From positions 23,651,184 through 23,715,183 of the forward strand of contig CM055896.1 of NCBI GenBank assembly GCA_029582155.1: 64,000 bases of DNA, written 5' to 3'. Below, one piece after another: positions 52,902 through 62,760 of the stretch (positions are counted from its first letter, which is position 1; the number at the start of each line of letters is the position of its first letter). A program made the translations under genes and the position numbers. This stretch comes from Panopea generosa (Eukaryota > Mollusca > Bivalvia > Adapedonta > Hiatellidae). The notes under the pieces were generated by a model. That model made no database searches, was not told the origin of the DNA, and was given only the letters and a program-made list of their open reading frames with translations.

Positions 52902-54068
52902 TGTAACGTGCACCGAGCGGATTATGCACACAACTACTAATAAATATGATATATATGAATTTTCCTTGAATTTTGCCGTTTGATTTAAGATAAATAGTGA
53001 AATAATTTTCCTCAAGCTACTTTGCTTTATGATTAGATTACAAATGATTGAACAAATGATTCGTGTTTAAAAAAGAATAATCACGTACAATTTACTTTAC
53101 ATATAAAACCAAATTATAAAGGTTTCGAACTAACGTTTCAAACAAACGTTTCGCACAACACTATGCCCAGAACTCTGTTTTAAATAAATAAAACTAGTTC
53201 TGCAGTACTCCGCACAACACTATGCCCAGAACTCTGTTTTAAATAAATAAAACTAGTTCTGCAGCATTCCAAACTCGAAACTCAGATCTGCACCAAAGTA
53301 TCAGACTTACGCCTCAAACACTTGCTCAGGACTTTGTTTTAAATAAATAAAACTAGTCCTGCAGCACACCAAACTCGAAACTCCGAGCTGCACCAAAGTA
53401 TCAGACTAACGTCTCAAACACTTGCTCAGGACTTTGTTTTAACTAAATAAAACTAGTTCTGCAGCAATGTTCCAAGCCTGCCCCAACACCTGTCTGAGGC
53501 AAACAATGGCACCCAACAGACTACGACCCGGATCACTGTTCACAAGTTTCAGAGGGTTCTGCAACTCTGAGTTGAAAACTGCACTTCTGGGAATCCCTCG
53601 TTCACTTGTTACCTCGGTCCAAAGTCCCAGCCTGTATTACCAAATAATAATAATTAATTAATAAATTAATTATGCAAAGTCTTCTTGCAGCTCCTTCTCC
53701 GTCGAGTTGTAATATCAGACTGACAAGAATACAGGCGGTCAGCTGGTTATATAGCAGAAGTCACATGACCTAGTCACATGGCTTCAATCGGGCATCCTTA
53801 GTGTTGTACGACCACATAATGAAATTCGAGATAATGCGATTCAATTGAATTACCATCCTTAATCAAATTCAATAAGCGTCTACCTGACAGTTTATTTACT
53901 ACGTTTTCTGTACGTTTATTAATGTAACTTAATAAACAATAAGGAATACTTAGACTATTCATATATAAAAGGTAAATATAATGTTACCAACCAACAGAAA
54001 AGTATAGCGGCGTAACAAAATACACCGATGTTATGGATTTCTATATGTACAAGGCGTTTTTCGTCACA
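52902..54068 (-). repeat. Left LTR (3' LTR of the minus-strand element)
   Basis: 1,167 bases, matching 56,789-57,957 nearly base for base. It carries the same internal block of AGAACTCTG...AAATAAATAAAAC...AGTTCTGCAG repeats (53,165-53,466). On its internal side (54,069 onward) the minus strand reads GGAGGCGTGGGTAA just before the LTR, a purine-rich tract in the position of the polypurine primer. A 64-codon plus-strand frame at 53,467-53,661 recurs in the other LTR only because LTRs are copies. Confidence 0.92.
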
Positions 54069-54370
54069 TTACCCACGCCTCCGACTACAAGCGTCCCGCT
54101 TGATCATGTAACCATATTTATCATCCATAAAACATACACTCAACTTTAATAGATAATACAAAATAGAAAAATATCGGCATATTCATCGAACACAATAATT
54201 TGTCCAGAACATATATATTTGTTCATGTAAAACTTCCAAAAATAGCTGAACAGATCTCATTATGTTTTTACAAAATTATGGGGAAATGGTCCATAAGCAA
54301 CATATTCTTGAAAACTACATGTATATCAAACACGATTAAAAGTCTCAGTTTACTAACTTACTTCATTAAC
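54069..54370 (-). other. LTR element 3' untranslated part with purine-rich primer tract
   Basis: Non-coding sequence between the protease-finger ORF stop and the 3' LTR. The minus-strand string CGGAGGCGTGGGTAA immediately beside the LTR is the best candidate for the plus-strand priming site. It is not a clean purine run, so the call is moderate. Confidence 0.45.
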
Positions 54371-55620
54371 TTATCTATGCTTCATAATAGTTCCTATATT
54401 ACCAGAACTAAATCCTTTTTTAACCTCGGAAGATTGTTTTATGCTTCCTGCATCATGCTGAATGTCAACCCTTCTGGTCGTTCTTCTAGTTTCGCTTCTT
54501 TGACTTTTATTGAATTCAATCAAACTTCCAGTTTCAAACACATGTTTGGAATTAACGCTCTGGTCCCTGGAGCGCATCTTTATCTCTTTTTGTCTGTATA
54601 ACTTTTCATTCTTTCCAGGTCGGCTATTCGGATCACAACTCGTTCCAGCCTCCTCAAATGTATTTCTTTCACATTTTACATATAAATCAGAGCTAGTATC
54701 TACACTTTCTTGAGCAGACATCACAGTTTTGAAAGGTGCTCGGACTGGCAGTGATGCTGGTGTCATTTTACAAAATATTTCTGTTGCACTAGTTTCATGC
54801 TCATGCAGTGTTATAGTTTGGTCAAGCCTTTGCCTAACTCCGTGCTTCCTTTTCAAATGTCTCCACAGATATGCAGTCTTTTTAAAAGTTACATTACATT
54901 CCACACATGTTGGTCTGTCTTTCATGCACTTAAGCTTTTCTAATTTAGCTTTACAAATGCTTTTGTTTTTGTATACTGTGTTAATAGATTCTCCCTGGTT
55001 TTGCATAAGAATAGATACCTCAGACCTTGAAGGTAAAACGGCCTGATCAACAACATTTACTCCGTAACATCCTAATCTTCCAGCTAGTTTTAACTTACAT
55101 GACTTGCCTTTAATAGTTAATGTGTTGTTAGATAAATCAAGTTTACAATCTTGAGTTTGCAAAAAGTCTAAACCAAGTAAAACATCTAACTCAATATCTG
55201 CAACCACAATGTCACTGACACATTGCACACCACATATCTCTATGCATGCTGAAGTTTTGCCCTTAATATTGACTGGATATCCTGATGCTGACAAGATTTG
55301 TGTTCTAAACGGTTTCAGCTCACTAGAACAAGGTCTAATAATATCCCAAACTCTTGTAGAAATTATTGTGAGAGTTGCTCCAGTATCGATTAAACATTCT
55401 GTCAATATATTATTAATTTTGGTGTTAACATAAAGACCTGAACCAGCAGCTGCAACATGTTGTTTATCATTAGATGAACTAGGATTGGATTTGGTGTTCG
55501 CATTCGGAAGCTTAGGACAATTAGGTTTAATATGATCTTCGGATCCGCAATTAAAACATTTCCTTTTTCTCCTGACTTCAACCCCAGAGTTCTGTCGGCC
55601 ATGCTGAAATCTTCTACTTT
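54371..55620 (-). CDS. Gag zinc knuckle, aspartic protease and C2H2 finger ORF
   Basis: An open minus-strand frame begins at a frameshift near 55,620. It contains a retroviral-type zinc knuckle CFNCGSEDHIKPNC (C-x2-C-x4-H-x4-C, near 55,556-55,515), then an aspartic protease with active-site LIDTGATLTIIS (near 55,390) and the later DVLLGLDFL flap/strand motif (near 55,190). The protease would process Gag. Where RT should start there is instead PTCVECNVTFKKTAYLW followed by RHLKRKHG, a C2H2 finger (C-x2-C-x12-H-x4-H), then a Ser/Arg/Lys-rich tail to a stop at 54,371. There is no stop between knuckle and protease. The finger may be the surviving C-terminus of a pol whose middle was deleted, or a captured host finger. 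Confidence 0.85.
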
Positions 55621-56721
55621 GGTTGGTTTTTGCCTCTGTGGTTTCGAAACCGTCTTCTCATGAGACCATGATTGGAATGCCTTGCTGAGATCTGAAACTA
55701 TGTTCTTGAAACATTTTAATTCTTCTCTTAATTCTGTCTCTTTATCTGAAGTTGATCTTAAATATCCATGTCCCTCCATATGCTTCCTTTCAGCACGATT
55801 ATACGCTTCAAGCTCGACTGCATGCCGTACAGCATCATTTAAATTTAACGGCCTAGCTTGTTTGATACGAAGTCTCATGTCTGAGCTTATAAGAGAGTCC
55901 ATAAACTGCTCTTTTGCTAGAGTTTCCCGAACATCAGTTGGTGCTGTTGGATAGGCTAAATTAGTAAGCCGTCTGACATCCTGACCAAGTTCAGACAGAG
56001 TTTCTGACGCCTTTTGCTTCCTCTCACGCAACTGAACACGGTATAATTCAGTTTGATTAGGTGGGGCAAATCTTTCTTCTAAAGACCGTACCAGCTCGTT
56101 ATAGTCATTAGCATCTGAACTTAAATTTCCGAAAACACCCTGAGTTTGTCCTCTAAGTGATACAGCCAAATAAAGTCCTTTCTGTTCTTCTGTCCAACTA
56201 TTTATTTTTTAACAAGCATCAAAATGAGCTTTATAGTCCAGCCAACTGCCCGAACCATCAAACGTTGCTGGTTTGACTTTTGCTCCATAACCATTCCCTG
56301 AGCTAGGTTTCGAACTACCAGGTTCTGCACCTACTTCGTGTTTTGGCGTTGAAAATGTCTGTTTCGGGTCAGACTTCTTTCGTTTTGTAACAAAACGGTC
56401 AGGTTCCTTAACGAGTGTTGTCTCAAACTCATCATATTCCTTTTTAATGGGACTGCACCAAGGCGGAGTCCTGAAGCCAACACCAATCTCTGTCTTCAAA
56501 CATTTCTTTAAACCTTGTCCATCCTCCATATTTGATTCCTTTTTCAATGCTGAACTGCTCCGTCCTTCTTTTGTAGACATGCCCACTTCCATGTTTTCTA
56601 TCTGTCGTTCAAGAAATGATATTTCAGTCTGAACCTTACTCTTTTCGTTTTGCCGTCTCAACTCCTGCAAACGTTCATCTAAACTTTGCATCCTACTATT
56701 AAATTCCTGTCTATCATCCAT
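55621..56721 (-). pseudogene. Gag of the LTR element (one stop, one frameshift)
   Basis: The ATG at 56,721, 45 bases downstream of the primer site, starts a coiled-coil N-terminus (SLDERLQELRRQNEK and FLERQIENMEVG), a charged linker, then a capsid-type Retrotrans_gag region (ATFDGSGSWLDYKAHF, SWTEEQKGLYLAVSLRGQ, LEERFAPPNQTELYRVQL). A TAA at 56,209-56,211 breaks the frame inside the gag domain, and the same frame resumes directly after it. Near 55,620 the reading must shift by one base to reach the zinc knuckle. That shift could be a mutation or a programmed frameshift; the in-frame TAA favours decay. Gag would form the particle that packages element RNA. Confidence 0.85.
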
Positions 56722-56765
56722 ATTGAATTAAGTATGGGTAGGTTATAACTGTAGATTATTAAATT

Positions 56766-56783
56766 ATCCCACCGCTGCCACCA
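56766..56783 (-). other. Primer-binding site complementary to tRNA-Leu
   Basis: The plus strand reads ATCCCACCGCTGCCACCA, identical to the last 18 bases (including CCA) of animal tRNA-Leu of the TAG/AAG isoacceptor type as I know them. The minus strand is therefore an exact primer site. It lies five bases inside the right-hand LTR, the normal position, and fixes the element's orientation as minus. Confidence 0.9.
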
Positions 56784-56788
56784 ATTTT

Positions 56789-57957
56789 TGTAACGTGCAC
56801 CGAGCGGATTATGCACATAACTACTAATAAATATGGTATATATGAATTTTCCTTGGGCTACTTGCCGTTTGATTTAAGATAAATAGTGAAATAATTTTCC
56901 TCAAGCTACTTTGCTTTATGATTAGATTACAAATGATTGAACAAATGATTCGTGTTTAAAAAAGAATAATCACGTACAATTTACTTTACATATAAAACCA
57001 AATTATAAAGGTTTCGAACTAACGTTTCAAACAAACGTTTCGCACAACACTATGCCCAGAACTCTGTTTTAAATAAATAAAACTAGTTCTGCAGCACTCC
57101 GCACAACACTATGCCCAGAACTCTGTTTTAAATAAATAAAACTAGTTCTGCAGCATTCCAAACTCGAAACTCAGATCTGCACCAAAGTATCAGACTTACG
57201 CCTCAAACACTTGCTCAGGACTTTGTTTTAAATAAATAAAACTAGTCCTGCAGCACACCAAACTCGAAACTCCGAGCTGCACCAAAGTATCAGACTTACG
57301 TCTCAAACACTTGCTCAGGACTTTGTTTTAACTAAATAAAACTAGTTCTGCAGCAATGTTCCAAGCCTGTCCCAACACCTGTCTGAGGCAAACAATGGCA
57401 CCCAACAGACTACGACCCGGAGCACTGTTCACAAGTTTCAGAGGGTTCTGCAACTCTGAGTTGAAAACTGCACTTCTGGGAATCCCTCGTTCACTTGTTA
57501 CCTCGGTCCAAAGTCCCAGCCTGTATTACCAAATAATAATAATTAATTAATAAATTAATTATGCAAATTCTTCTTGCAGCTCCTTCTCCGTCGAGTTGTA
57601 ACATCAGACTGACAAGAATACAGGCGGTCAGCTGGTTATATAGCAGAAGTCACATGACCTAGTCACATGGCTTCAATCGGGCATCCTTAGTGTTGTTCGA
57701 CCACATAATGAAATTCGAGATAATGCGATTCAATTGAATTACTATCCTTAATCAAATTCAATAAGCGTCTACCTGACAGTTTATTTACTACGTTTTCTGT
57801 ACGTTTATTAATGTAACTTAATAAACAATAAGGAATACTTAGACTATTCATATATAAAAGGTAAATATAAAGTTACCAACCAACAGAAAAGTATAGCGGC
57901 GTAACAAAATACACCGATGTTATGGATTTCTATATGTACAAGGCGTTTTTCGTCACA
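56789..57957 (-). repeat. Right LTR (5' LTR, promoter copy)
   Basis: 1,169 bases, about 99% identical to the left LTR. Differences I counted are about eleven single-base changes plus one small complex change near 56,855 (CTTGGGCTACTTGCC versus CTTGAATTTTGCC in the left copy). It contains four copies of a stem-loop-like block between about 57,050 and 57,355. As the 5' LTR of the element it would supply the promoter. Confidence 0.92.
57635..57643 (-). promoter_or_regulatory. Putative TATA box of the LTR promoter
   Basis: The minus strand reads TATATAACC within CTGCTATATAACCAGC, the only strong TATA-like element placed sensibly in the U3 part of the LTR. Transcription would start some 25-30 bases further along the minus strand, near 57,605-57,610. 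The same string is present in the left LTR near 53,733-53,741. Confidence 0.5.
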
Positions 57958-58507
57958 CTTGTATGATAATAGTTGATCCTTGTACTCGGTGTACGTGTGG
58001 TCCAGGAACATAAATTACATACTTATTTATCATGACTTGTATGATAATAGTTGATCCCTGTACCCGATGTAAGTGTGATCCAGCAAATTAACTACATGCT
58101 TATTTATCATGACTTGTATAATAATAGTTGAACCTTGTACTCGGTGTACGTGTGATCCAGCGACATAATTTACATACTTATTTATCATGACTTGTATGAT
58201 AATAGTTGATCCTTGCAATCGGTGTACGTGTGATCCAGCAACATAATTTACAGACTTATTTATCATGACTTGTATGATGATAGTTGATCCCAATACCCGA
58301 TGTACGTCTGATTCAGCAACATAAACTATATACTTATTTATCATGACTTGTATGCTACTAGTTGATCCCTCTACCCGATGAACGGGTGAACTTGCAAAAT
58401 AAACTACATACTTATTTATCATGACTTCTATGACAATACTTGATCCCTGTACCCGATGCACGTGTGATCAAGCAATATCAACTACCTACCTATTTATCAT
58501 GACTTGT
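57958..58507. repeat. 78-bp minisatellite, block beyond the LTR insertion
   Basis: About seven more units of the array, in register with the block ending at 52,901 once the LTR element and one CTTG are removed. Variants here (TGATAATAG, GATCCAGCAA) match those of the units just left of the insertion near 52.3-52.8 kb, confirming continuity. Confidence 0.95.
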
Positions 58508-59480
58508 ATTTGTTTTGTTTGATATAGCGTGTCTGGTCTGTAACTTTGTCTTTAACTTGGCTCAATTGATCAAAGGTCAAGGTCACATTTTGAGTTTGTA
58601 TGACACTCTCCTGTAACTTTATCATACATGGATGGATTTCAAAAACAGTTGGCTCAATTTATCAATTGATCAACATGACATGACGACGTGTCACGTTAAG
58701 ACCCAGAACCTTACCTCAAGGTCATACTTTCAGTTTGTTTGATATTTCATGTCTGGTCTGTAACTTTGTCTAACATGGAGGGATTTTAAGATAGCTTCAC
58801 ACAAGTGATCAGCACGTCATGATGATGTGTCACCTGTATTTACCTGTTGAAATACCCAGACTTTTATATCAGATGTTAATGTTACACAACGGTCAAGGTC
58901 ACGCTTTAATGAAAAAAACCCATAAAATTGCCTGTCTAATCTGAAACGTCAGCCCATTACTCTTGATATTCATGGGTACATCGCTACCTTTTATAACATA
59001 TACTTTTTTTTTCACAGACCATTTGGGGGTGGGGGGGGGGGGGAGTGGATGCGACACTTATCAGTGACATTTCTTGTTTTTACTACTATTTGTTTTTACT
59101 TGGTAACAGAAAAATATGTTGAAAATGAAAACTCCCTCATAGCAAAAGGTACTACTACAACTCAATGTTGACATGTATACAAGTTTTGTGATGTCTCCGG
59201 AAACGGTGAATTTTGTCATTTTGGCTATTTGTCTCATGCTTACAGAAAAAAATGTTGACAATAAAAACTCCCTCATAACAAAACGCACTACTAGGCCTCC
59301 AGGTTGACATTAGTACAAAGTTTCGTGAAGTTACCTTGAATGGCTTTGTAGTTGTTCTCCGGAAACATAAAATTTTGTAATTTGGCTATTTGCCAACGGA
59401 AAATCACATATGAATAATTTCTTTGGCTGATATTTACCTATGATCTCCGACGCTTGCTAAAACAAACGACGTTTTGAATA
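58508..59480. repeat. Molluscan-type interspersed repeats with paired motifs
   Basis: Two degenerate copies of a segment with GATAT, then GTCTGGTCTGTAACTTTGTC, occur at 58,521 and 58,741. AAGGTCAAGGTCAC-type strings occur near 58,573 and 58,891, and CAAGGTCATA near 58,717. A second imperfect duplication of about 136 bases (AAAACTCCCTCATA and GGAAAC...TTTGGCTATTTG) spans about 59,104-59,395. A G-rich run lies at 59,025-59,049. No coding region is supported. Confidence 0.5.
59025..59049 (+). other. Poly-G tract
   Basis: Five Gs, a T, thirteen Gs and a short G-rich tail, giving G-quadruplex potential. It may also be a simple-sequence expansion or a place of uncertain base count. Confidence 0.7.
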
Positions 59481-59516
59481 TAATCAACACTACGAGAATC
59501 TAAAAATATAATTACA

Positions 59517-59700
59517 CCGCTTATGTCGTCTGACTATCAATCAAGGGGTCGTGAGTTCGGATTTCCGCCCGGCAATAGTTTCCGCAAGGATTGCTATACA
59601 GCATTACGTCTCAGTATCGTTTGTCTCTCGCCGCTGATTTTAGTGAGAATGTTATCAGACACTTGCGGAGATGGGTATTTTTGAGTAATGATCGTCTGTA
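59517..59700 (+). mobile_element. tRNA-derived SINE (copy 2)
   Basis: From about 59,527 the plus strand repeats landmarks of the minus-strand SINE at 21,795-22,020: GACTATCAATCAAGGGGTCG, box B (GAGTTCGGATTTCC) and CGCCCGGC, then a body with TCTCTCGCCGCTGATTTT, TTATCAG and GAGATGGG. The box A part is largely lost. Two copies in opposite orientation, 37 kb apart, show a dispersed family rather than a local duplication. Confidence 0.7.
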
Positions 59701-60650
59701 AGTCATTTCTTACAAGTCAGACGGAAGGATTTGAAAATTCTCTCCAAAGACATTTGTTAAGTTCAATGATGCGCTGAAATTTTATTTCGTAATATTAATT
59801 GTTTAACTTTAGATACCGTTTGCGATTTACTGTAGAGGAAACCGGGACAAGTCAGAATGAAAATTGCATTTGTCACAATGTATACATATTTGTTTTACAT
59901 ACATTCACGTATTATACGTACATCAAAAATATCTGGCTTCTCTTGTCATTTAAGTTTAACGATTTTATATTAATATAATTGGTTGTTTCACAAAATGACA
60001 CAAATGGCGAACTGAAACGTTCCAATTTGCCCAATCATTGGAGATAGTTGGAGCATTGCTTGTTTTATAGTAAATTATAACCCAAATTAAATTTAAAAAA
60101 AGATCTGAGACTATTAAACAGCATATTATTCAAACAAATTTTACACAAAACATTTTAAGATTAAGATCAGTGTGTTACATTCTAACATAAACCTTAAGTA
60201 AATTTTATTTTATTCACGAAAATGTTAGACACTTTACAGCAGATACATAGGGTTCATTCGTGTTCGCTCCTTAGCTCCCACGTGACTTGAAGGGGTTTTA
60301 TAAAGCTAGGCACAATTGTTCTAATAAGGCTTTTTTTTTAAAAATATCCGAACTATAACGGTATGTAACTAATGTCACAGTGTTAGTTTGGGGGCAAATA
60401 TCGAATAATACATGTTGGTGTAAGAGTCCACACAATATGAAAAAAAGCTCTCTCTTATGTATATAAAATGAGAATTATAATTCAGACATTTATTATTCGA
60501 TTTGGCCAGTTCTAGAACTCGTCTAAGTTGAATTACTACTGTATATGTTTGGCTAAGGTCAAGTGAAAAAAATGCGAGTGTAAGGGTGCTAATACTTTGA
60601 ATACCAATATAATACAATATTAATACAAGGCTAATAGACCGTTCTGTCAG
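59701..60650. other. Unassigned DNA
   Basis: No gene or repeat is supported; the short frames have no recognisable motif. Confidence 0.4.
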
Positions 60651-60940
60651 TTCAAGAATTTGTCCGAGATCAGCACCAGTTTAGTAAATATCCAGAGAAA
60701 AATATGGTTGCTAGAGCTGCACATAAGGTCAGATAGGGCAATATATGACAATTTAAGGGCCGTAAAACATGCATAAATGATTTAATTTGGCTAATTCAAG
60801 AATGTGTATGAGATATAATCATTATCAAATAAATATTGTGCAACTTTGGAGAAGTGAAGATCAATTGAAAACTACGGTTGCCAGAGTATACATTCTAATG
60901 TAATTATTGACAATTCAAGAGCCATAACTCAGAAAAATAT
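60651..60940. repeat. Imperfect tandem duplication with GAGCCATAACTC motif
   Basis: Two related segments start with TTCAAGAATTTGT (60,651) and TTCAAGAATGTGT (60,795), share GGTTGCTAGAG/GGTTGCCAGAG, and end with CAATTTAAGGGCCGTAA and CAATTCAAGAGCCATAACTC. Motifs like the last are, to my knowledge, common in dispersed repeats of bivalves and gastropods. Confidence 0.5.
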
Positions 60941-61268
60941 CATTGATTTCTCCTGTTAAAATGCAAGCACGTTACTTGCCGTCTCGATCACGTCTTTGTG
61001 GTTCATCAGACATAAAAATATAATTTGGTATTCTTAGATCGGACAGTTTTTAAGACAAAAAATTGTGTCTTTAATGCTATATTCTAACTATTGATTTTTT
61101 CGATGATGGAAACAGTGATCGACCTGCTTAATTGACATATCCAAGTTAAAACAACATAACTATACCTTTTTCATATACTTATAATCCTTTTATTTTGTAA
61201 ATAAATCCCATGGTCATCCAGAAACTGACGATCTGAAGATAATATAGTTTTTTTTCGGTAGAGTTAAA
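60941..61268. other. Unassigned AT-rich DNA
   Basis: No feature supported. Confidence 0.4.
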
Positions 61269-61413
61269 TTAGTTTGATTTTCGTCTTTGATATTCGATAT
61301 TCATCATGAATCTAACGCTAACCCTTACCCTTATTCTAGCCCTAACCCTAACCTCCAATTTGAAGAGTTTCTCCTTTAAATGTCAAAAGATAGAAAAACG
61401 AATATCAAACTAA
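61269..61413. mobile_element. Foldback/MITE-like unit with telomere-like core
   Basis: TTAGTTTGATTTTCGTCTTT at 61,269-61,288 matches, inverted and with two mismatches, 61,394-61,413. Between them lies a degenerate run of telomere-type units (CGCTAACCCTTACCC, then CCCTAACCCTAACC; 61,315-61,354). It is non-coding and 145 bases long. It may be a small inverted-repeat transposon whose interior carries (CCCTAA)n-like sequence, or an interstitial telomere scar. The superfamily is unassigned. Confidence 0.55.
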
Positions 61414-62148
61414 CTTCTAACTGCTTGTATTTTCAGTTTTACATTTACAACCACCAATAAAAGTCGTAAAGTTGCTATAATAAAAGCACAAGCTCTTTTG
61501 AAATATGCCTTTTTATGAACATCTTCCATCTTCCATCTGTCCTTCAGAATGTTTTAAAGAAAATGCATTCACTATTAGTCGCTTGAACTGGATAGTTGTG
61601 TCACAATGATCTAGATTTCTGTAGATCAACATGCACTTAGAACATGCATATACATGTATATAACGTGCTTACGATTGAAATACATCTACAACTGTTTTAT
61701 GTTTATTACATGAATATGAAAAAAATAAATGGAGTATATTTACGGAGTTGAAATACTGTTACAACATGCCTCCACCACTTTGCTCTAACTTGCCTCGACC
61801 ACAAATTATCTGTGACATTAGATTGAACCAAATATATATTATCTTGCAGATATGCAGATTTAATTCGTGTAGACTAAAATTAAAGATAGCTGTATTCCAT
61901 ATAATTGATACCAAACGCTTGTACAGTTAAAACAGTGAAAACACTATTGACGAAACGAAAACTATTTTTTCTTAATAAATATCGTTAGCACTCTTCATCT
62001 GCCACCATTCCAATATTTGTTGATCACTAGTAATGATGTTGCCTATCTATTCTTCGTCAAATGGATTAAATATGAATATAACTATATATCAGTTACAGTC
62101 CTTGTTCTTACTTACCCCGTGTTTCACTTTACGCGGTGTACCCTGCCT
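61414..62148. other. Unassigned AT-rich DNA
   Basis: Nothing supported beyond short frames; a 60-codon plus frame at 61,748-61,930 has no recognised motif. Confidence 0.4.
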
Positions 62149-62760
62149 CATTGTAACCCAAACGTTTTTAAAATGAAACTGTACTACAACAATCGGATAG
62201 AAGGCGTCATGCGGACAAAAGTCGACGTTTTTCTGATTTTTCTGCGGACAAAAGGCGTCATGCGGACAAAAGGCGTCATTTTTTAAAACTTTCTGCGAAC
62301 AAAAGGCGTCATGCGAACAAAAGGCGTCATTTTTCTAAATTTCTACGGAAAAAAATCATCATGCGGACAAAAGGCGTCATTTTTCTATTTTTTCTGCGGA
62401 CAAAAGGCATCATGCGGACAAAAGGCGTCATTTTTCTTTTTTTTCTGCGGACAAAAGGCGTCATGCGGACAAAAGGCGTCATTTTTTTCCAAATTTTCTG
62501 CGGATAAAAGTTATCATGCCGACAAAAGGCGTCATTTTTCTATTTTTTCTCATTATAACCCAAACGTTTTTAAAATGAAGTTGTACTACAACAATCGGAA
62601 AGAAGGCGTCATGCAGACAAAAGTCGACGTTTTTTTCTGATTTTTCTGCGGACAAAAGGCGTCATGCGGACAAAAGGCGTCATTTTTCTAAATTTCTGCG
62701 GATTAAATGCATCATGTGGACAGAAGTCGACGTTTTTCTATTTTTTCTGCGGTCAAAAAA
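62149..62760. repeat. Nested tandem repeat: about 51-bp units in a 402-bp duplicated block
   Basis: Units combine GCGGACAAAAGGCGTCAT with a T-rich spacer (TTTTTCTATTTTTTCTGCGG), period about 51 bases. A longer leader (CATTGTAACCCAAACG, TTTTTAAAATGAA, TACTACAACAATCGGA) occurs at 62,149 and again at 62,551, so the whole 402-bp block has been duplicated and then cut short. A Gly-Gln-Lys-Ala-Ser-rich frame (62,311-62,640) is a by-product of the period. Confidence 0.9.

Larger units (their letters stand above)
52902..57957 (-). mobile_element. Non-autonomous Ty3/gypsy-type LTR retrotransposon, gag-protease only
   Basis: Two direct repeats of about 1.17 kb (52,902-54,068 and 56,789-57,957) bracket 2,720 bases that read on the minus strand as gag and aspartic protease, with a tRNA-Leu primer site next to the right-hand LTR. 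LTR ends are TGTAACG and CGTCACA, the short TG...CA inverted ends expected. CTTG flanks both sides (52,898-52,901 and 57,958-57,961); removing the element restores the 78-bp satellite phase. Gag with one CCHC knuckle and the Leu primer site fit Ty3/gypsy. Reverse transcriptase, RNase H and integrase are wholly absent, so any mobility needed another element's enzymes. I count about a dozen LTR differences, roughly 1%, so insertion is fairly recent. Confidence 0.93.

Noticed and set aside
53467..53661. A 64-codon plus-strand frame conserved at 57,356-57,550
   Set aside because: The two copies are the two LTRs of one element, so conservation reflects LTR identity. The frame is antisense to the element.
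52902..54068. A segmental duplication of 1.17 kb unrelated to a transposon
   Set aside because: TG...CA ends, a target duplication, the adjacent tRNA-Leu site and gag-protease between the copies show that they are LTRs.
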